A DNA stretch of 37,219 nucleotides, from positions 1-37,219 of the forward strand of contig JANXRW010000034.1 in NCBI GenBank assembly GCA_025356655.1. Direction: 5' to 3'. This DNA is from Betaproteobacteria bacterium (GTDB taxonomy: Bacteria > Pseudomonadota > Gammaproteobacteria > Burkholderiales > SHXO01). Both the position numbers and the translations under genes were made by a program. Shown one piece after another: positions 9,094-17,225 of the stretch. Each line of letters starts with the position of its first letter. Within the stretch, counting starts at the first letter, position 1. The notes beneath the pieces were generated by a model, which worked only from the letters and a program-made list of their open reading frames with translations, was not told the DNA's origin and made no database searches.

Positions 9094-9101
9094 GGACAAT
9101 T
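9080..9101. promoter_or_regulatory. Operator-like direct repeat G(T/G)ACAATT
   Basis: GTACAATT at 9080-9087 and GGACAATT at 9094-9101 are direct repeats 14 bases apart. They cover the start of the rightward transcript and the -35 of the leftward one. CarH/LitR proteins bind repeated TGTACA-like elements, so these are candidate binding sites. Confidence 0.45.
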
Positions 9102-9104
9102 CAA

Positions 9105-9413
9105 ATGAAAACCGTCTTCACCGCATTCCTTGCCCTGTCTCTCGCGGTTCTCTCCGCCGGCGCAATGGCCGGAGCCCCCCGATCACCGATGCCCTCGGGA
9201 GATGCCGGCTGTCCGGGCGGGATGCGTTGCTTGGCGGAAAAGCCGGCCATGTCCCCCCTCCCCCCGACTGCGGACGAGGCAGATCAACGGGCCTGGGGTG
9301 AAAGCGACCTACAACGGTTCGACGAGTACCTAAGCCTGCATGACCAGGCGGCGGAGGGCCAAGGACGGTTCGCTTTGATGCCTTGGCCCGGACTGCGCAT
9401 CCATCCCGACTGA
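9105..9413 (+). CDS. Small exported protein of unknown function, first gene of the cluster
   Basis: Protein of 102 residues with a clear signal peptide (MKTVFTAFLALSLAVLSAGA, cleavage near AMA-GAP). The mature part is short, rich in Pro and Met, with two Cys (DAGCPGGMRC) and an acidic middle (DEADQRAWGESD). I recognise no domain. The ATG at 9105 is chosen because the longer frame begins with a TTG inside the operator region and the signal peptide starts exactly here. It is the first gene after the regulated promoter and lies 81 bases before folE2, so it is probably co-regulated with the lipid genes. The Shine-Dalgarno is weak. Confidence 0.65.
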   Translation: MKTVFTAFLALSLAVLSAGAMAGAPRSPMPSGDAGCPGGMRCLAEKPAMSPLPPTADEADQRAWGESDLQRFDEYLSLHDQAAEGQGRFALMPWPGLRIHPD

Positions 9414-9494
9414 GACCATCCACGTCGGGCGTCAGGTACCACCCACGGAATGACCGTTTCCAATTCCGCGGCAATCTACTGAAAGGATTCAGTC

Positions 9495-10301
9495 ATGAAT
9501 GCTCCCGACAAATTTCTGCTGCCCGATGTCCAGTCCGCGGCCGACCAGCGTCGTGTGGCCATTGACCGCGTGGGAATCCGCGGGCTGCGGCACCCGCTTC
9601 GCGTCCGCACGATGTCCGGCGACATCCAGCACACGGTGGCTCGGGCAGACATGTTTGTCGCTCTCCCCCCGGAGGTGAAGGGCACTCATATGTCGCGCTT
9701 CATCGAAGTACTTCAAGCGCACGCCGAAGCGCTCGATACGGCCAATCTCGAGGGCTTGATGGCGCAAATGCTGCAGCGCCTCGGGGCGCGCCAGGGCCTG
9801 ATTGAACTTCGATTCCCCTACTTCGTGCGCAAGCGCGCTCCGGTCTCCGGCGTGGAAAGCCTGATGGATTATGAAGTCTGTCTGCGCGGGGAAGTGGGCG
9901 CGGGCGGCGGCTTCGTGGCAACGCTGGAGGTGCAGGTTCCGGTAACGAGCCTGTGTCCTTGTTCCAAGGAGATCTCCGATTACGGGGCGCACAACCAGCG
10001 ATCGCACATCACCATCGAGGCCCAACTGCGGGGGCCACTCGGGGTGGAAGAACTCCTCTCCATTGCAGAGGAGGAGGCGTCCTGCCAGCTGTGGGGTCTG
10101 CTGAAGCGTCCCGATGAGAAGTATGTGACCGAACGCGCCTACGACAACCCGAAGTTCGTCGAGGACCTAGTGCGCGACGTGGCGTTGCGCTTGGAGGCTG
10201 AGCCAAGTGTGTCCGCCTACGTGGTGCAATCGGAGAACTTTGAATCTATCCACAACCACTCCGCCTACGCCCGCATAGCGCGCCAGAAATCTCTCGTCTA
10301 A
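9495..10301 (+). CDS. folE2: GTP cyclohydrolase FolE2 (type IB)
   Basis: Cytoplasmic enzyme of 268 residues converting GTP to dihydroneopterin triphosphate, the first step to folate and pterins. The FolE2 (DUF198) signature is clear: HPLRVRT near the N-terminus, the active-site region [20 protein letters not shown] with the catalytic Cys, and the C-terminal [14 protein letters not shown]. Type IB enzymes use other metals when Zn is short and are often an additional copy. Here the gene sits inside a B12-photoreceptor cluster, as folE-like genes do in some light-induced clusters, which may supply pterin for a light-linked enzyme elsewhere (inference). The Shine-Dalgarno is aaagga upstream of ATG 9495. 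Confidence 0.93.
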   Translation: MNAPDKFLLPDVQSAADQRRVAIDRVGIRGLRHPLRVRTMSGDIQHTVARADMFVALPPEVKGTHMSRFIEVLQAHAEALDTANLEGLMAQMLQRLGARQGLIELRFPYFVRKRAPVSGVESLMDYEVCLRGEVGAGGGFVATLEVQVPVTSLCPCSKEISDYGAHNQRSHITIEAQLRGPLGVEELLSIAEEEASCQLWGLLKRPDEKYVTERAYDNPKFVEDLVRDVALRLEAEPSVSAYVVQSENFESIHNHSAYARIARQKSLV

Positions 10302-10360
10302 GTTCAGAGCCGCGGCCCAGCATCCGATCGGGCTGCACCTTCGTATAGCTCTCCAGGGGC

Positions 10361-10384
10361 ATCCCCGCGCCGGTGCGCGGGGAT
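10361..10384. repeat. 10-base-pair hairpin between folE2 and the flavoprotein gene
   Basis: Arms atccccgcgc and gcgcggggat pair perfectly around a cggt loop. It lies in the 130-base gap inside the cluster and lacks a following T-run. It may be an RNA-processing or attenuation element that changes expression between folE2 and the genes after it. It is not a classic terminator. Confidence 0.5.
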
Positions 10385-10431
10385 ACTGGCCCCGGCGTGG
10401 CCCTCAAGGCCGCTTGATCAAGGGCTTCTGA

Positions 10432-11715
10432 ATGGATCGTCCTCGTGTGGCCGTAGTGGGATCCGGCGTTTCCGGTCTGGTGGTCGCGTGGCTGCTCAGC
10501 CCTCGCTACCGAGTGACCCTGTTCGAGGCGCAAGACCGTCTGGGCGGGCACACCCATACGGTGGACGTTGAGGTGGACGGCATCCCCGCCGCCGTGGACA
10601 CCGGCTTCCTCGTTTTCAACGACCGGAACTATGCCAATTTCACCGCGCTCCTGGACGAATTGGGCGTGGCTTCCGTGCCGAGTTCCATGTCCTTCAGCGT
10701 CGCCGTGGAAAGTCAGGGCATCGAGTGGGCAGGCACCTCGCTGCCGAGCGTCTTCGCCCAGCGCTCGAACCTGTTCCGGCCCGGGTTCTGGGTGATGCTA
10801 GGTGACATCCTCCGCTTCAACCGTCAGGCGGTGGCGTTGCTCAGTCGCGGCGAGATTCCCGCACGCTCTCTGGGCGCCTATCTCGAAGACGAGGGTTTCG
10901 GCACCGCCTTCCGGGACTGGTACCTGCTTCCCATGGCCGCCTCCATCTGGTCCTGCCCGACGGCGCAGATGCTGCATTTTCCGCTGGCGACGCTGCTGGG
11001 CTTTTTTCACAACCACGGCCTTCTCCAGATCCGCAGCCGCCCGCGCTGGAGTACGGTGCTCGGCGGTGCGAGGAATTACGTGCGCCGCCTCGCTTCAGGT
11101 ATCGGCGAGATCCGCCTGGGCTGTGCGGTGACAGCCCTGCACTGCGGCCCTCGAGGCATGGTGGTGGAGGCCGGTTCTCAGCTGGAGCCCTACGATCACG
11201 TGGTGCTCGCCTGTCACACCGACCAAGCGCTGCGGCTGATTCCTGCGGCGCACGGGCAGCTGCGCCGTCCGCTGGAGGCAATCCGATATCAGTCCAACCG
11301 GATCGTGTTGCACACCGACCGCAGCTTTTTGCCGCGCACCCGGTCTGCCTGGGCGTCCTGGAACTACCGAACCGGTGCCGGCGCCCCGGACGAGCGCCCG
11401 GTGAGCCTGAGCTACTGGCTGAATTCATTGCAGCCCCTGGCGTTTAAACGCCCGCTCATCGAGACGCTAAACCCCTTTACCGAACCTGCGCCCGGGACGG
11501 TCCTCGGACGCTTCGAGTATAGCCATCCGGTCCTCGACCAGGCTGCGCTCGGTGCGCAGGAAGAGCTGGCGCGAGCCCGTGTGCCCAAGCTTTGGTTTTG
11601 CGGTGCCTGGACCGGCTACGGCTTTCACGAGGACGGGGTGCGTTCCGCCTTGCGGGTTGCCAACGCGCTCGGTGTGCGCGCCCCCTGGCAGCGGGCCCTG
11701 GAACTCGCTGCATGA
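10432..11715 (+). CDS. FAD-dependent oxidoreductase (NAD(P)/FAD-binding, amine-oxidase-like)
   Basis: Protein of 427 residues with an N-terminal Rossmann dinucleotide site (VAVVGSGVSGLVVAWLL), the FAD-binding R-x-G-G-H-T (RLGGHTHTV) and a C-terminal FAD-contact motif (LWFCGAWTGYGFHEDGVRSA). This flavoprotein family is consistently found next to a DUF1365 protein and a cyclopropane-synthase-like methyltransferase in clusters for unusual lipids. In Rhodobacter and relatives, related genes take part in making methylated or furan fatty acids (established for the family; not shown here). It probably oxidises or desaturates a fatty-acyl chain in phospholipid. The ATGA overlap with the next gene indicates tight co-translation. 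Confidence 0.85.
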   Translation: MDRPRVAVVGSGVSGLVVAWLLSPRYRVTLFEAQDRLGGHTHTVDVEVDGIPAAVDTGFLVFNDRNYANFTALLDELGVASVPSSMSFSVAVESQGIEWAGTSLPSVFAQRSNLFRPGFWVMLGDILRFNRQAVALLSRGEIPARSLGAYLEDEGFGTAFRDWYLLPMAASIWSCPTAQMLHFPLATLLGFFHNHGLLQIRSRPRWSTVLGGARNYVRRLASGIGEIRLGCAVTALHCGPRGMVVEAGSQLEPYDHVVLACHTDQALRLIPAAHGQLRRPLEAIRYQSNRIVLHTDRSFLPRTRSAWASWNYRTGAGAPDERPVSLSYWLNSLQPLAFKRPLIETLNPFTEPAPGTVLGRFEYSHPVLDQAALGAQEELARARVPKLWFCGAWTGYGFHEDGVRSALRVANALGVRAPWQRALELAA

Positions 11716-12470
11716 CGCCCCGCTTGTGCTTCGGCGAGGTCATGCATTCTCGGGTGAGACCCGTGCGCAACCGGTTTCGCTACGGGGTCTATTTCCTGCG
11801 CGTCCCGCTGGCCGCGCTGGAAAGCATTCGGGGGCCGCTGCTGTCGGTGGACCGCTGGAATCTGTTCAGCTTCCACCGGCGTGACCACGGGCCACGCAAC
11901 GGCGCGGACTTGCTACCCTGGATACGGTCCCTCCTGGCGGCCGAGGGGTTACATCTTGCTGACGGGGAAGTGTGGCTGCACGCCTTTCCGCGCGTGCTGG
12001 GCTACGTATTTGATCCGGTGAGCTTCTGGTTCTGCCACGACCGAGGCGGCGCGCTGCGAGCGGTGCTCTGTGAGGTGCGCAACACCTTCGGAGAAGCCCA
12101 CAACTATCTGGTGGCGCACCCTGATCAGGCCCCCATCGAGCCGCACCAATGGTTGCACGCCCGTAAGTGCTTTCAGGTGTCGCCTTTCCTGGCGATCGCG
12201 GGCCAGTACCGGTTCCGCTTCGACTCCACCGAGACCGCTTGTTTGGTGCGGATCGACCACGGGGACGAGCACGGGCTTCTGCTGCTCACTGCCATCCGTG
12301 CCCGCCTTCATCGACTGGACTCCTGGTCCCTGCTGCGTGCCTTCCTGCGCTATCCTTTGCTCACCCTGGGGGTTATGGCGCGCATTCACTGGCAAGCGCT
12401 GCGCCTGTGGATGAAGGGCTTGCCGCTGCTCACGCGTCCGCTGCCACCCACCAAGGACACCACGCGGTGA
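11712..12470 (+). CDS. DUF1365 family protein
   Basis: Protein of 252 residues belonging to DUF1365, with the hallmark N-terminus (GEVMHSRVRPVRNRFRYGVY), then NPVSF-like motifs (GYVFDPVSFWFCHD) and EVRNTFGEAHNY. The exact reaction of the family is unknown. It nearly always travels with the flavoprotein upstream and the methyltransferase downstream and is implicated in unusual fatty-acid formation. It overlaps both neighbours by four bases (ATGA at its start, GTGA at its end), so the three are translated as a block. The longer upstream frame is the overlap with the flavoprotein and was rejected in favour of ATG 11712. Confidence 0.88.
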   Translation: MTPRLCFGEVMHSRVRPVRNRFRYGVYFLRVPLAALESIRGPLLSVDRWNLFSFHRRDHGPRNGADLLPWIRSLLAAEGLHLADGEVWLHAFPRVLGYVFDPVSFWFCHDRGGALRAVLCEVRNTFGEAHNYLVAHPDQAPIEPHQWLHARKCFQVSPFLAIAGQYRFRFDSTETACLVRIDHGDEHGLLLLTAIRARLHRLDSWSLLRAFLRYPLLTLGVMARIHWQALRLWMKGLPLLTRPLPPTKDTTR

Positions 12471-13687
12471 ACGATCTCACCACGGTGCGCCTTCGCGCCG
12501 ACGCCGTCAGCGCGCCGCGGGCCGCGCGCGCGATGCTCGCCCTGCTGTCTGGGTTACAACTGGGTCGGTTGCGTGTCCACACGCCCGAGGGCCAAGCCAT
12601 CGAGTTCTCCGGTCGGGCCAGTGGCCCGGAGGCGGTCGTGGAAATCAAGGACTGGGGTGTGCTGGCCCGGGTGCTACGCCGTGGGGGAATCGGCTTTGCC
12701 GAGACCTATTGTGAGGGCCGATGGACCACACCCGACCTGCGCTCCTTGCTGTTGCTGGCAGCGCTCAATCGCGACGCCCTTTCCCTAGCCCTTCGCGGGC
12801 GTTGGTGGGGAGGAATGTTCTACCGCCTGCGCCACTGGCTGCGAGACAACACGCGCGCCGGCTCGAGGAGGAACATTCACGCGCACTACGATCTCGGCAA
12901 CGCTTTCTACCGAAGCTGGCTCGATGCCACCATGACCTACTCCAGCGCCTTGTTCGAGTCCGAGCCATCGCGCACGCTGGAGGAGGCGCAGGTGGCTAAG
13001 TTCGAGCGGATACTCCGACAGATCGGCGCGCGACCCGGACAGCGTATCCTGGAGGTGGGCTGCGGTTGGGGAGGCTTCGCCGAATACGCGGCACGCACTC
13101 GGGGGTGTTCGGTGCTGGGGATCACGGTCTCGCGCGAGCAGCTGATTTTCGCTACCGAACGAATCCGCGCCGCTGGCCTTGAGGCCCAGGTGAGTCTGCG
13201 CTTGTGTGACTACCGTGACGTGCAAGGCACCTACGACCACGTGGTGTCCGTCGAGATGTACGAGGCGGTGGGGGCACGCCATTGGCCACGCTATTTCCAG
13301 GTGCTCACACAGCGTGTGGCCCCTGGCGGGAGGGTGCTGATCCAAGGCATCACAATCGCCGATCACCTCTTCGACCGTTATCGCCGGGAAACCGATTTCA
13401 TCCAGCAGTATGTATTCCCCGGCGGGATGCTGGCGTCGGCCGCGGTGTTGCAGGAGCAAGCCGGCCGGGCGGGGCTGGAACTGCGTTCCGCGCTGGCCTT
13501 CGGCGAGGACTATGCGGAGACGTTGCGACGGTGGGCCGAGCGCTTCAATCGAGCTTGGGGCGAACTTCGTCTACAGGGCTTCGATGGAAAGTTCGCACGC
13601 CTGTGGAACTTCTACCTTGCCTATTGCGAGGCGGGGTTCCGATCCGGCTCAACCGACGTTATGCAATTGGAGTTCCAGCGTGTGTGA
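12467..13687 (+). CDS. SAM-dependent methyltransferase, cyclopropane-fatty-acid synthase family
   Basis: Protein of 406 residues. The central third holds the family signature NIHAHYDLGNAFYRSWLD, MTYSSALFE and the SAM-binding motif ILEVGCGWGGFAEYAA. Next comes SVEMYEAVGARHW and a C-terminal FIQQYVFPGGML, all typical of CFA/mycolic-acid methyltransferases. The substrate is expected to be an unsaturated acyl chain of a membrane phospholipid, with methyl transfer from SAM. Because of the flavoprotein and DUF1365 partners, the product may be a methylated or furan fatty acid rather than a cyclopropane (inference). The GTG start at 12467 overlaps the DUF1365 stop. Confidence 0.92.
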   Translation: MNDLTTVRLRADAVSAPRAARAMLALLSGLQLGRLRVHTPEGQAIEFSGRASGPEAVVEIKDWGVLARVLRRGGIGFAETYCEGRWTTPDLRSLLLLAALNRDALSLALRGRWWGGMFYRLRHWLRDNTRAGSRRNIHAHYDLGNAFYRSWLDATMTYSSALFESEPSRTLEEAQVAKFERILRQIGARPGQRILEVGCGWGGFAEYAARTRGCSVLGITVSREQLIFATERIRAAGLEAQVSLRLCDYRDVQGTYDHVVSVEMYEAVGARHWPRYFQVLTQRVAPGGRVLIQGITIADHLFDRYRRETDFIQQYVFPGGMLASAAVLQEQAGRAGLELRSALAFGEDYAETLRRWAERFNRAWGELRLQGFDGKFARLWNFYLAYCEAGFRSGSTDVMQLEFQRV

Positions 13688-13834
13688 GGGCACGGGTTCG
13701 GAGCTACGGCTGCGCCCGGCTTTGCTGGGTGGCGGCCACTTGGCCCATGCCGGCCTGCCTGCGCCAGGTTTATCGCTTCCTGGATCGCGGTCTCGCAATT
13801 GCGCGCGAGCAGCGCGGGTGCCCTACTAAAGGCC

Positions 13835-15160
13835 ATGCGAACTGCGTCGCCGCAGCGGGCGCTGGGCGCTCTGGAACTGGCTGCCTACGCGGCCCTGGCC
13901 TTTCCGCTCGCGATGGCCGCCTTGCCCGTCTATCTGCAGGTGCCGCGCCTCTACGGTGCGACAGGCCGCCTGTCGCTGGGCGTCGTGGGCGGCATCTTGC
14001 TCGCCGCACGCACCTTCGACGCGATTGTGGACCCCCTGTGCGGCTACTTGAGCGACTGCGCTGGCCGCGGTCCAAGCGGGAGGCAGCTCGGTCTGTGGCT
14101 CGCGGTAGTACCCCTGGGGCTGGGGCTCGTCGCGCTTTTCCATCCTCCCGCCGCCGGGGCGCTCGCCTGCGGGGCGTGGCTGACTGGAGGGCTCCTGCTG
14201 ACGTACTTTGGCTTCAGCCTTGGTTCCATTAGCTATTATGCCTTGGGGGCCGAACTCTCCGCCGACCCCTATCAGCGAACACGGGTCACGGCTGCGCGTG
14301 GCACTGCGGGCGTCGCCGGTCTCTTGGTCGCAGCGGTGCTGCCCGAGGCACTTGGCCGCCAACTGGGTCTAGAACGAGCGCTGGGCTTGCTGAGCCTTGG
14401 ATTCCTTCCCGTCCTCCTTGTGGGGGCAGGAATCAGCGCCTCTAGCCGGCGCTCTCGGCCGGGTCCTGCAAAACCGTCCCCGCCGGTCACCCAAGGGTTT
14501 GCCGACGCGCTGGCAGTTCCCCTGCGCGACCGACGCTGTGTGTGGCTCCTCCTGGTATCGCTGTTAAGCGGCCTCGCAGCGGCGATCCCTGGCACCTTGC
14601 TGCTTTTTTTCGTCGCCGATGTGCTGCGCGCGCCCGATCTCGCGGGGGTGTTCCTGGGCCTCTATTTCCTCTGCGCGGTCGCGGCGATGCCCCTTTGGCT
14701 GGCGTTGTCGCGGCGCGCAGGAAAACACCGGGCATGGCTCCTGGGTATGCTCGCGGCGGTGGCAGCTTTCGGGTGGGCCTATGCGCTCGGCCCGGGCGAT
14801 GCGCTGGCCTTCGCCGGCGTGTGTGCCCTCTCGGGGGCGGCCTACGGCGCCGAATTGGCCCTGCCCCCGTCCATCCTTGCCGATCTCGTGGACGCGTCGG
14901 CGCATAGCGGCCTCAGGCCCGACGGGGCCTATTTCGGTCTGTGGCAAATGACCGACAAGCTGTCGCTGGCGCTTGCCGCCGGCACGGCCCTTCCGCTGCT
15001 CGAGTTCTGGGGGTATCAGCCGGGCGTCCTACAAGCCGCCGGCGGTGCGTTGAGCGCAACCTATTCCCTTGTGCCCTGTGCGGTGAAACTCGCCGCCGTC
15101 GCATTGCTCGTCAAGGCTCCGCTGGGCCCGAGAGCTGAGCCCGACTCCGAACCGTCTTAA
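13835..15160 (+). CDS. MFS transporter of the GPH/MFS_2 type
   Basis: Polytopic inner-membrane protein of about 441 residues with about 12 hydrophobic helices. Early motifs TFDAIVDPLCGYLSDCAGRG fit the loop 2-3 signature of the MFS_2 (glycoside-pentoside-hexuronide/cation symporter) family. In this setting such carriers are found beside the lipid genes and may move a lipid or related compound. No substrate can be read from the sequence. The gap to the methyltransferase is 147 bases with no gene. ATG 13835 is the likeliest start; a TTG at 13799 would add 12 residues without a hydrophobic gain. Confidence 0.8.
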   Translation: MRTASPQRALGALELAAYAALAFPLAMAALPVYLQVPRLYGATGRLSLGVVGGILLAARTFDAIVDPLCGYLSDCAGRGPSGRQLGLWLAVVPLGLGLVALFHPPAAGALACGAWLTGGLLLTYFGFSLGSISYYALGAELSADPYQRTRVTAARGTAGVAGLLVAAVLPEALGRQLGLERALGLLSLGFLPVLLVGAGISASSRRSRPGPAKPSPPVTQGFADALAVPLRDRRCVWLLLVSLLSGLAAAIPGTLLLFFVADVLRAPDLAGVFLGLYFLCAVAAMPLWLALSRRAGKHRAWLLGMLAAVAAFGWAYALGPGDALAFAGVCALSGAAYGAELALPPSILADLVDASAHSGLRPDGAYFGLWQMTDKLSLALAAGTALPLLEFWGYQPGVLQAAGGALSATYSLVPCAVKLAAVALLVKAPLGPRAEPDSEPS

Positions 15161-15174
15161 ATGGAGCAACCTTC

Positions 15175-15708
15175 ATGAAAATCCTGCTTGCGGCAATCAC
15201 CCTGGGCGCGCTCCTTTGCGGCTGTGCGGGGCCGGGTCCGGAGATCTACGCGGGGCAAAAGCCGGCACTTGACCTGCGGGCCTACTTCGCTGGCACCGTC
15301 GACGCGTGGGGCATGTTCCAGGGCCGGGACGGGGAGGTGGCCAAGCGCTTTTCCGTGCGCATCAACTGCGCCTGGGAAGGCGACTCGGGTACCTTGGACG
15401 AGTCCTTTCTCTACGCGGACGGCACACGCAGTCGCCGGGTGTGGCACCTGACACGCGTGGACGAGCATCACTGGTTGGGACGTGCCGACGACGTCGTCGG
15501 TGAGGCGAAAGGCGTGGTCTACGGCAACGCTCTGCACTGGCGTTACGTGCTCGACCTCCCCGTAGGAACTTCCAGGTACAACGTGGACTTTGACGATTGG
15601 ATGTACCTTGTCGACGAGCACGTGATGCTGAACCGGTCGGTCATGAGCAAGTTCGGTGTCAGGTTGGGTGAAGTGCTGCTGAGCTTCCGCCGGCCCGGCG
15701 CGCCATGA
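15175..15708 (+). CDS. DUF3833 family lipoprotein
   Basis: Protein of 177 residues with an N-terminal lipoprotein signal (MKILLAAITLGALLCGC, lipobox L-C-G-C, Cys17) and a beta-rich DUF3833 domain (YFAGTVDAWGMFQGRDG, KRFSV, ESFLYADGTR, YNVDFDDWMYL). It should be anchored to the outer or inner membrane on the periplasmic side. DUF3833 genes are consistent companions of the unusual-fatty-acid cluster, but the role is unknown. The Shine-Dalgarno is ggag, 14 bases after the MFS stop. Its end overlaps the SDR start by four bases. Confidence 0.85.
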   Translation: MKILLAAITLGALLCGCAGPGPEIYAGQKPALDLRAYFAGTVDAWGMFQGRDGEVAKRFSVRINCAWEGDSGTLDESFLYADGTRSRRVWHLTRVDEHHWLGRADDVVGEAKGVVYGNALHWRYVLDLPVGTSRYNVDFDDWMYLVDEHVMLNRSVMSKFGVRLGEVLLSFRRPGAP

Positions 15709-16484
15709 GCCTAAATCGTCCGATCCGCTCGTGGACGGGACGCCGCGTCTGGGTGATTGGTGCCAGCACCGGTATTGGCGAGGCCTTGGCCCTGCAACTG
15801 ATCGAACGTGGCGCTCGCGTGGCGGTGTCTGCACGCGGCGGCGATGCCTTACGGGCGATGGCGTCCCGGGCGCCGGAGGGGAGGGTACGGGCGCTTCCCC
15901 TGGATGTCACCGACAGTGCAGAGGTGGCTGGCGCTTGCGCCGACTTGCTAGCCGCATGGAAGGGCATCGATCTCGTGCTCCTCGTGGCCGGGACCTACCG
16001 GTCCGCGCGCGCGTGGGACATCGACCTGGGGGCGGCGCGGCGCATGCTCGACACCAATGTGCTGGGTCCCCTCAACGTGCTCTCTGCTGTCGTGGGACCG
16101 CTGCTGGCGCAGGGAAACGGGGGGATTGCCCTGGTTTCCAGCGTTGCCGGCTATCGTGGCCTTCCCAGGAGCCTTACCTATGGGGCTACCAAGGCGGCCC
16201 TCATCAATCTGGCCGAGACCCTCTACCTCGACCTACACGCAAAGGGTTTGGATGTCTACGTGGTGAACCCCGGCTTCGTGCGTACGCCGCTGACCACGCA
16301 AAACGAGTTCCGCATGCCCGCGATCATCAGCGCGAGCGAAGCCGCAACGCAAACCTTGCTCGGGATGGAACGCGGCGAATTCGAGATCCACTACCCTAAG
16401 CGCTTTACCCGAATCATGAAGTTCCTGAGGATCCTTCCCTATGGTATCTACTTCGCCCTGGTCCGACGGCTCATCGGCATCTGA
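15705..16484 (+). CDS. Short-chain dehydrogenase/reductase
   Basis: Classical SDR of 259 residues. It has the cofactor-binding VWVIGASTGIGEALA, the NNAG-equivalent region LLVAGTYRS, the catalytic Ser region ALVSSVAGYRG and the active site Tyr-x3-Lys in TYGATKAALINLAE. An NAD(P)-dependent carbonyl or alcohol reductase role is expected, presumably on a lipid intermediate given the context (inference). The ATG overlaps the DUF3833 stop (ATGA). The 3' end overlaps the next gene by 44 bases in a different frame. Confidence 0.9.
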   Translation: MSLNRPIRSWTGRRVWVIGASTGIGEALALQLIERGARVAVSARGGDALRAMASRAPEGRVRALPLDVTDSAEVAGACADLLAAWKGIDLVLLVAGTYRSARAWDIDLGAARRMLDTNVLGPLNVLSAVVGPLLAQGNGGIALVSSVAGYRGLPRSLTYGATKAALINLAETLYLDLHAKGLDVYVVNPGFVRTPLTTQNEFRMPAIISASEAATQTLLGMERGEFEIHYPKRFTRIMKFLRILPYGIYFALVRRLIGI

Positions 16485-16899
16485 CGGGCCGGCGGGGCGC
16501 CTACACGCCTACTATGAGGGACTAACTCCAGAAGGTTTGGGGAAGTTGAGTGAGTTCTATGCCGAGGACGCCTATTTCAAGGACCCCTTCAACGAGGTAA
16601 ATTCTCTGCAGGCCATCAAAGAGATCTTCGCGCGCATGTACGTGGTGATGGACGAGCCACGCTTCAAGGTGCGCGGGCAGGTGGGTGTGGCGCCCGAGGT
16701 TTTTTTGTTGTGGGACTTGGAGTTTCGCTTCAAAGGGCGCGCCGCGCAACAGTGCATCCATGGTGTGAGCCACCTGCTGTTTGACGCCGAGGGCCGGGTG
16801 CGCTACCACCGGGACTACTGGGACAGTGCCGAGGAACTCTACTGCAAGATCCCGATCCTAGGCGCCTTCATGCGCTGGCTACGGCACCGAGTTGGGTAG
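16441..16899 (+). CDS. NTF2-like / SnoaL-like protein
   Basis: Protein of 152 residues with a SnoaL/NTF2-fold pattern (LHAYYEGLTPEGLGKLSEFY, AEDAYFKDPFNEV, LFDAEGRVRYHRDYWDSAEE). The final part resembles nuclear transport factor 2-like proteins that accompany the SDR in photolyase/LitR-type clusters. These fold into small cone-shaped barrels that bind hydrophobic ligands; some are enzymes. The ATG 16441 start implies a 44-base overlap with the SDR, unusual but supported because no later ATG precedes the conserved region. A start further downstream, after the overlap, cannot be excluded. Confidence 0.75.
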   Translation: MVSTSPWSDGSSASDGPAGRLHAYYEGLTPEGLGKLSEFYAEDAYFKDPFNEVNSLQAIKEIFARMYVVMDEPRFKVRGQVGVAPEVFLLWDLEFRFKGRAAQQCIHGVSHLLFDAEGRVRYHRDYWDSAEELYCKIPILGAFMRWLRHRVG

Positions 16900-16919
16900 A
16901 CGATCTGGCGGGCAGTTGA

Positions 16920-17225
16920 TCAGGCGTCCGAGTCGTTGCGCAATTCGTATTGAACAATTGTCTTGTCCTTGACCAACGGGCGCGAGACCGCGTCGAACTC
17001 CTTGAAATGCGCCGAGGCCAAGTGCTCCTGGAAGGCGTCACGATCCCGGTAGATCTCGTAGAGGAACACGCGGTCGGTCGAACCCGCGGGCACGAGGACG
17101 TCGAAATGCTCGCAACCAGGCTCCGCTGTGCGTGAGGTGTTCGCGTTGATCACCATGAGCGGGAGAAAACTCGCCAGCGCGTTTTCCTGCAAGACGAATT
17201 CGACGGTTATCACGAAACGGGCCAT
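16920..17225 (-). CDS. Antibiotic biosynthesis monooxygenase-like (ABM) protein
   Basis: Protein of 101 residues of the dimeric alpha-beta barrel ABM/YgiN type, with an N-terminal FVITVEFVLQENALASFLPL, then EPGCEHFDVLVP and FLYEIYRDRDAFQEHLASAHFKEF. Such proteins are cofactor-free quinol monooxygenases or handle reactive small molecules; the substrate is unknown. The ATG at 17225 follows a strong aggagg Shine-Dalgarno. A possible -10 (TATACT, minus strand, near 17258-17268) is visible but the -35 is weak. It is convergent with the NTF2-like gene, with 20 bases between stops, and divergent from the secretion locus. Confidence 0.85.
   Translation of the reverse strand: MARFVITVEFVLQENALASFLPLMVINANTSRTAEPGCEHFDVLVPAGSTDRVFLYEIYRDRDAFQEHLASAHFKEFDAVSRPLVKDKTIVQYELRNDSDA

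Noticed and set aside
12785-13459. Minus-strand frame of 224 codons opposite the methyltransferase
   Set aside because: Shadow of the cyclopropane-synthase-like gene, which has full SAM motifs.
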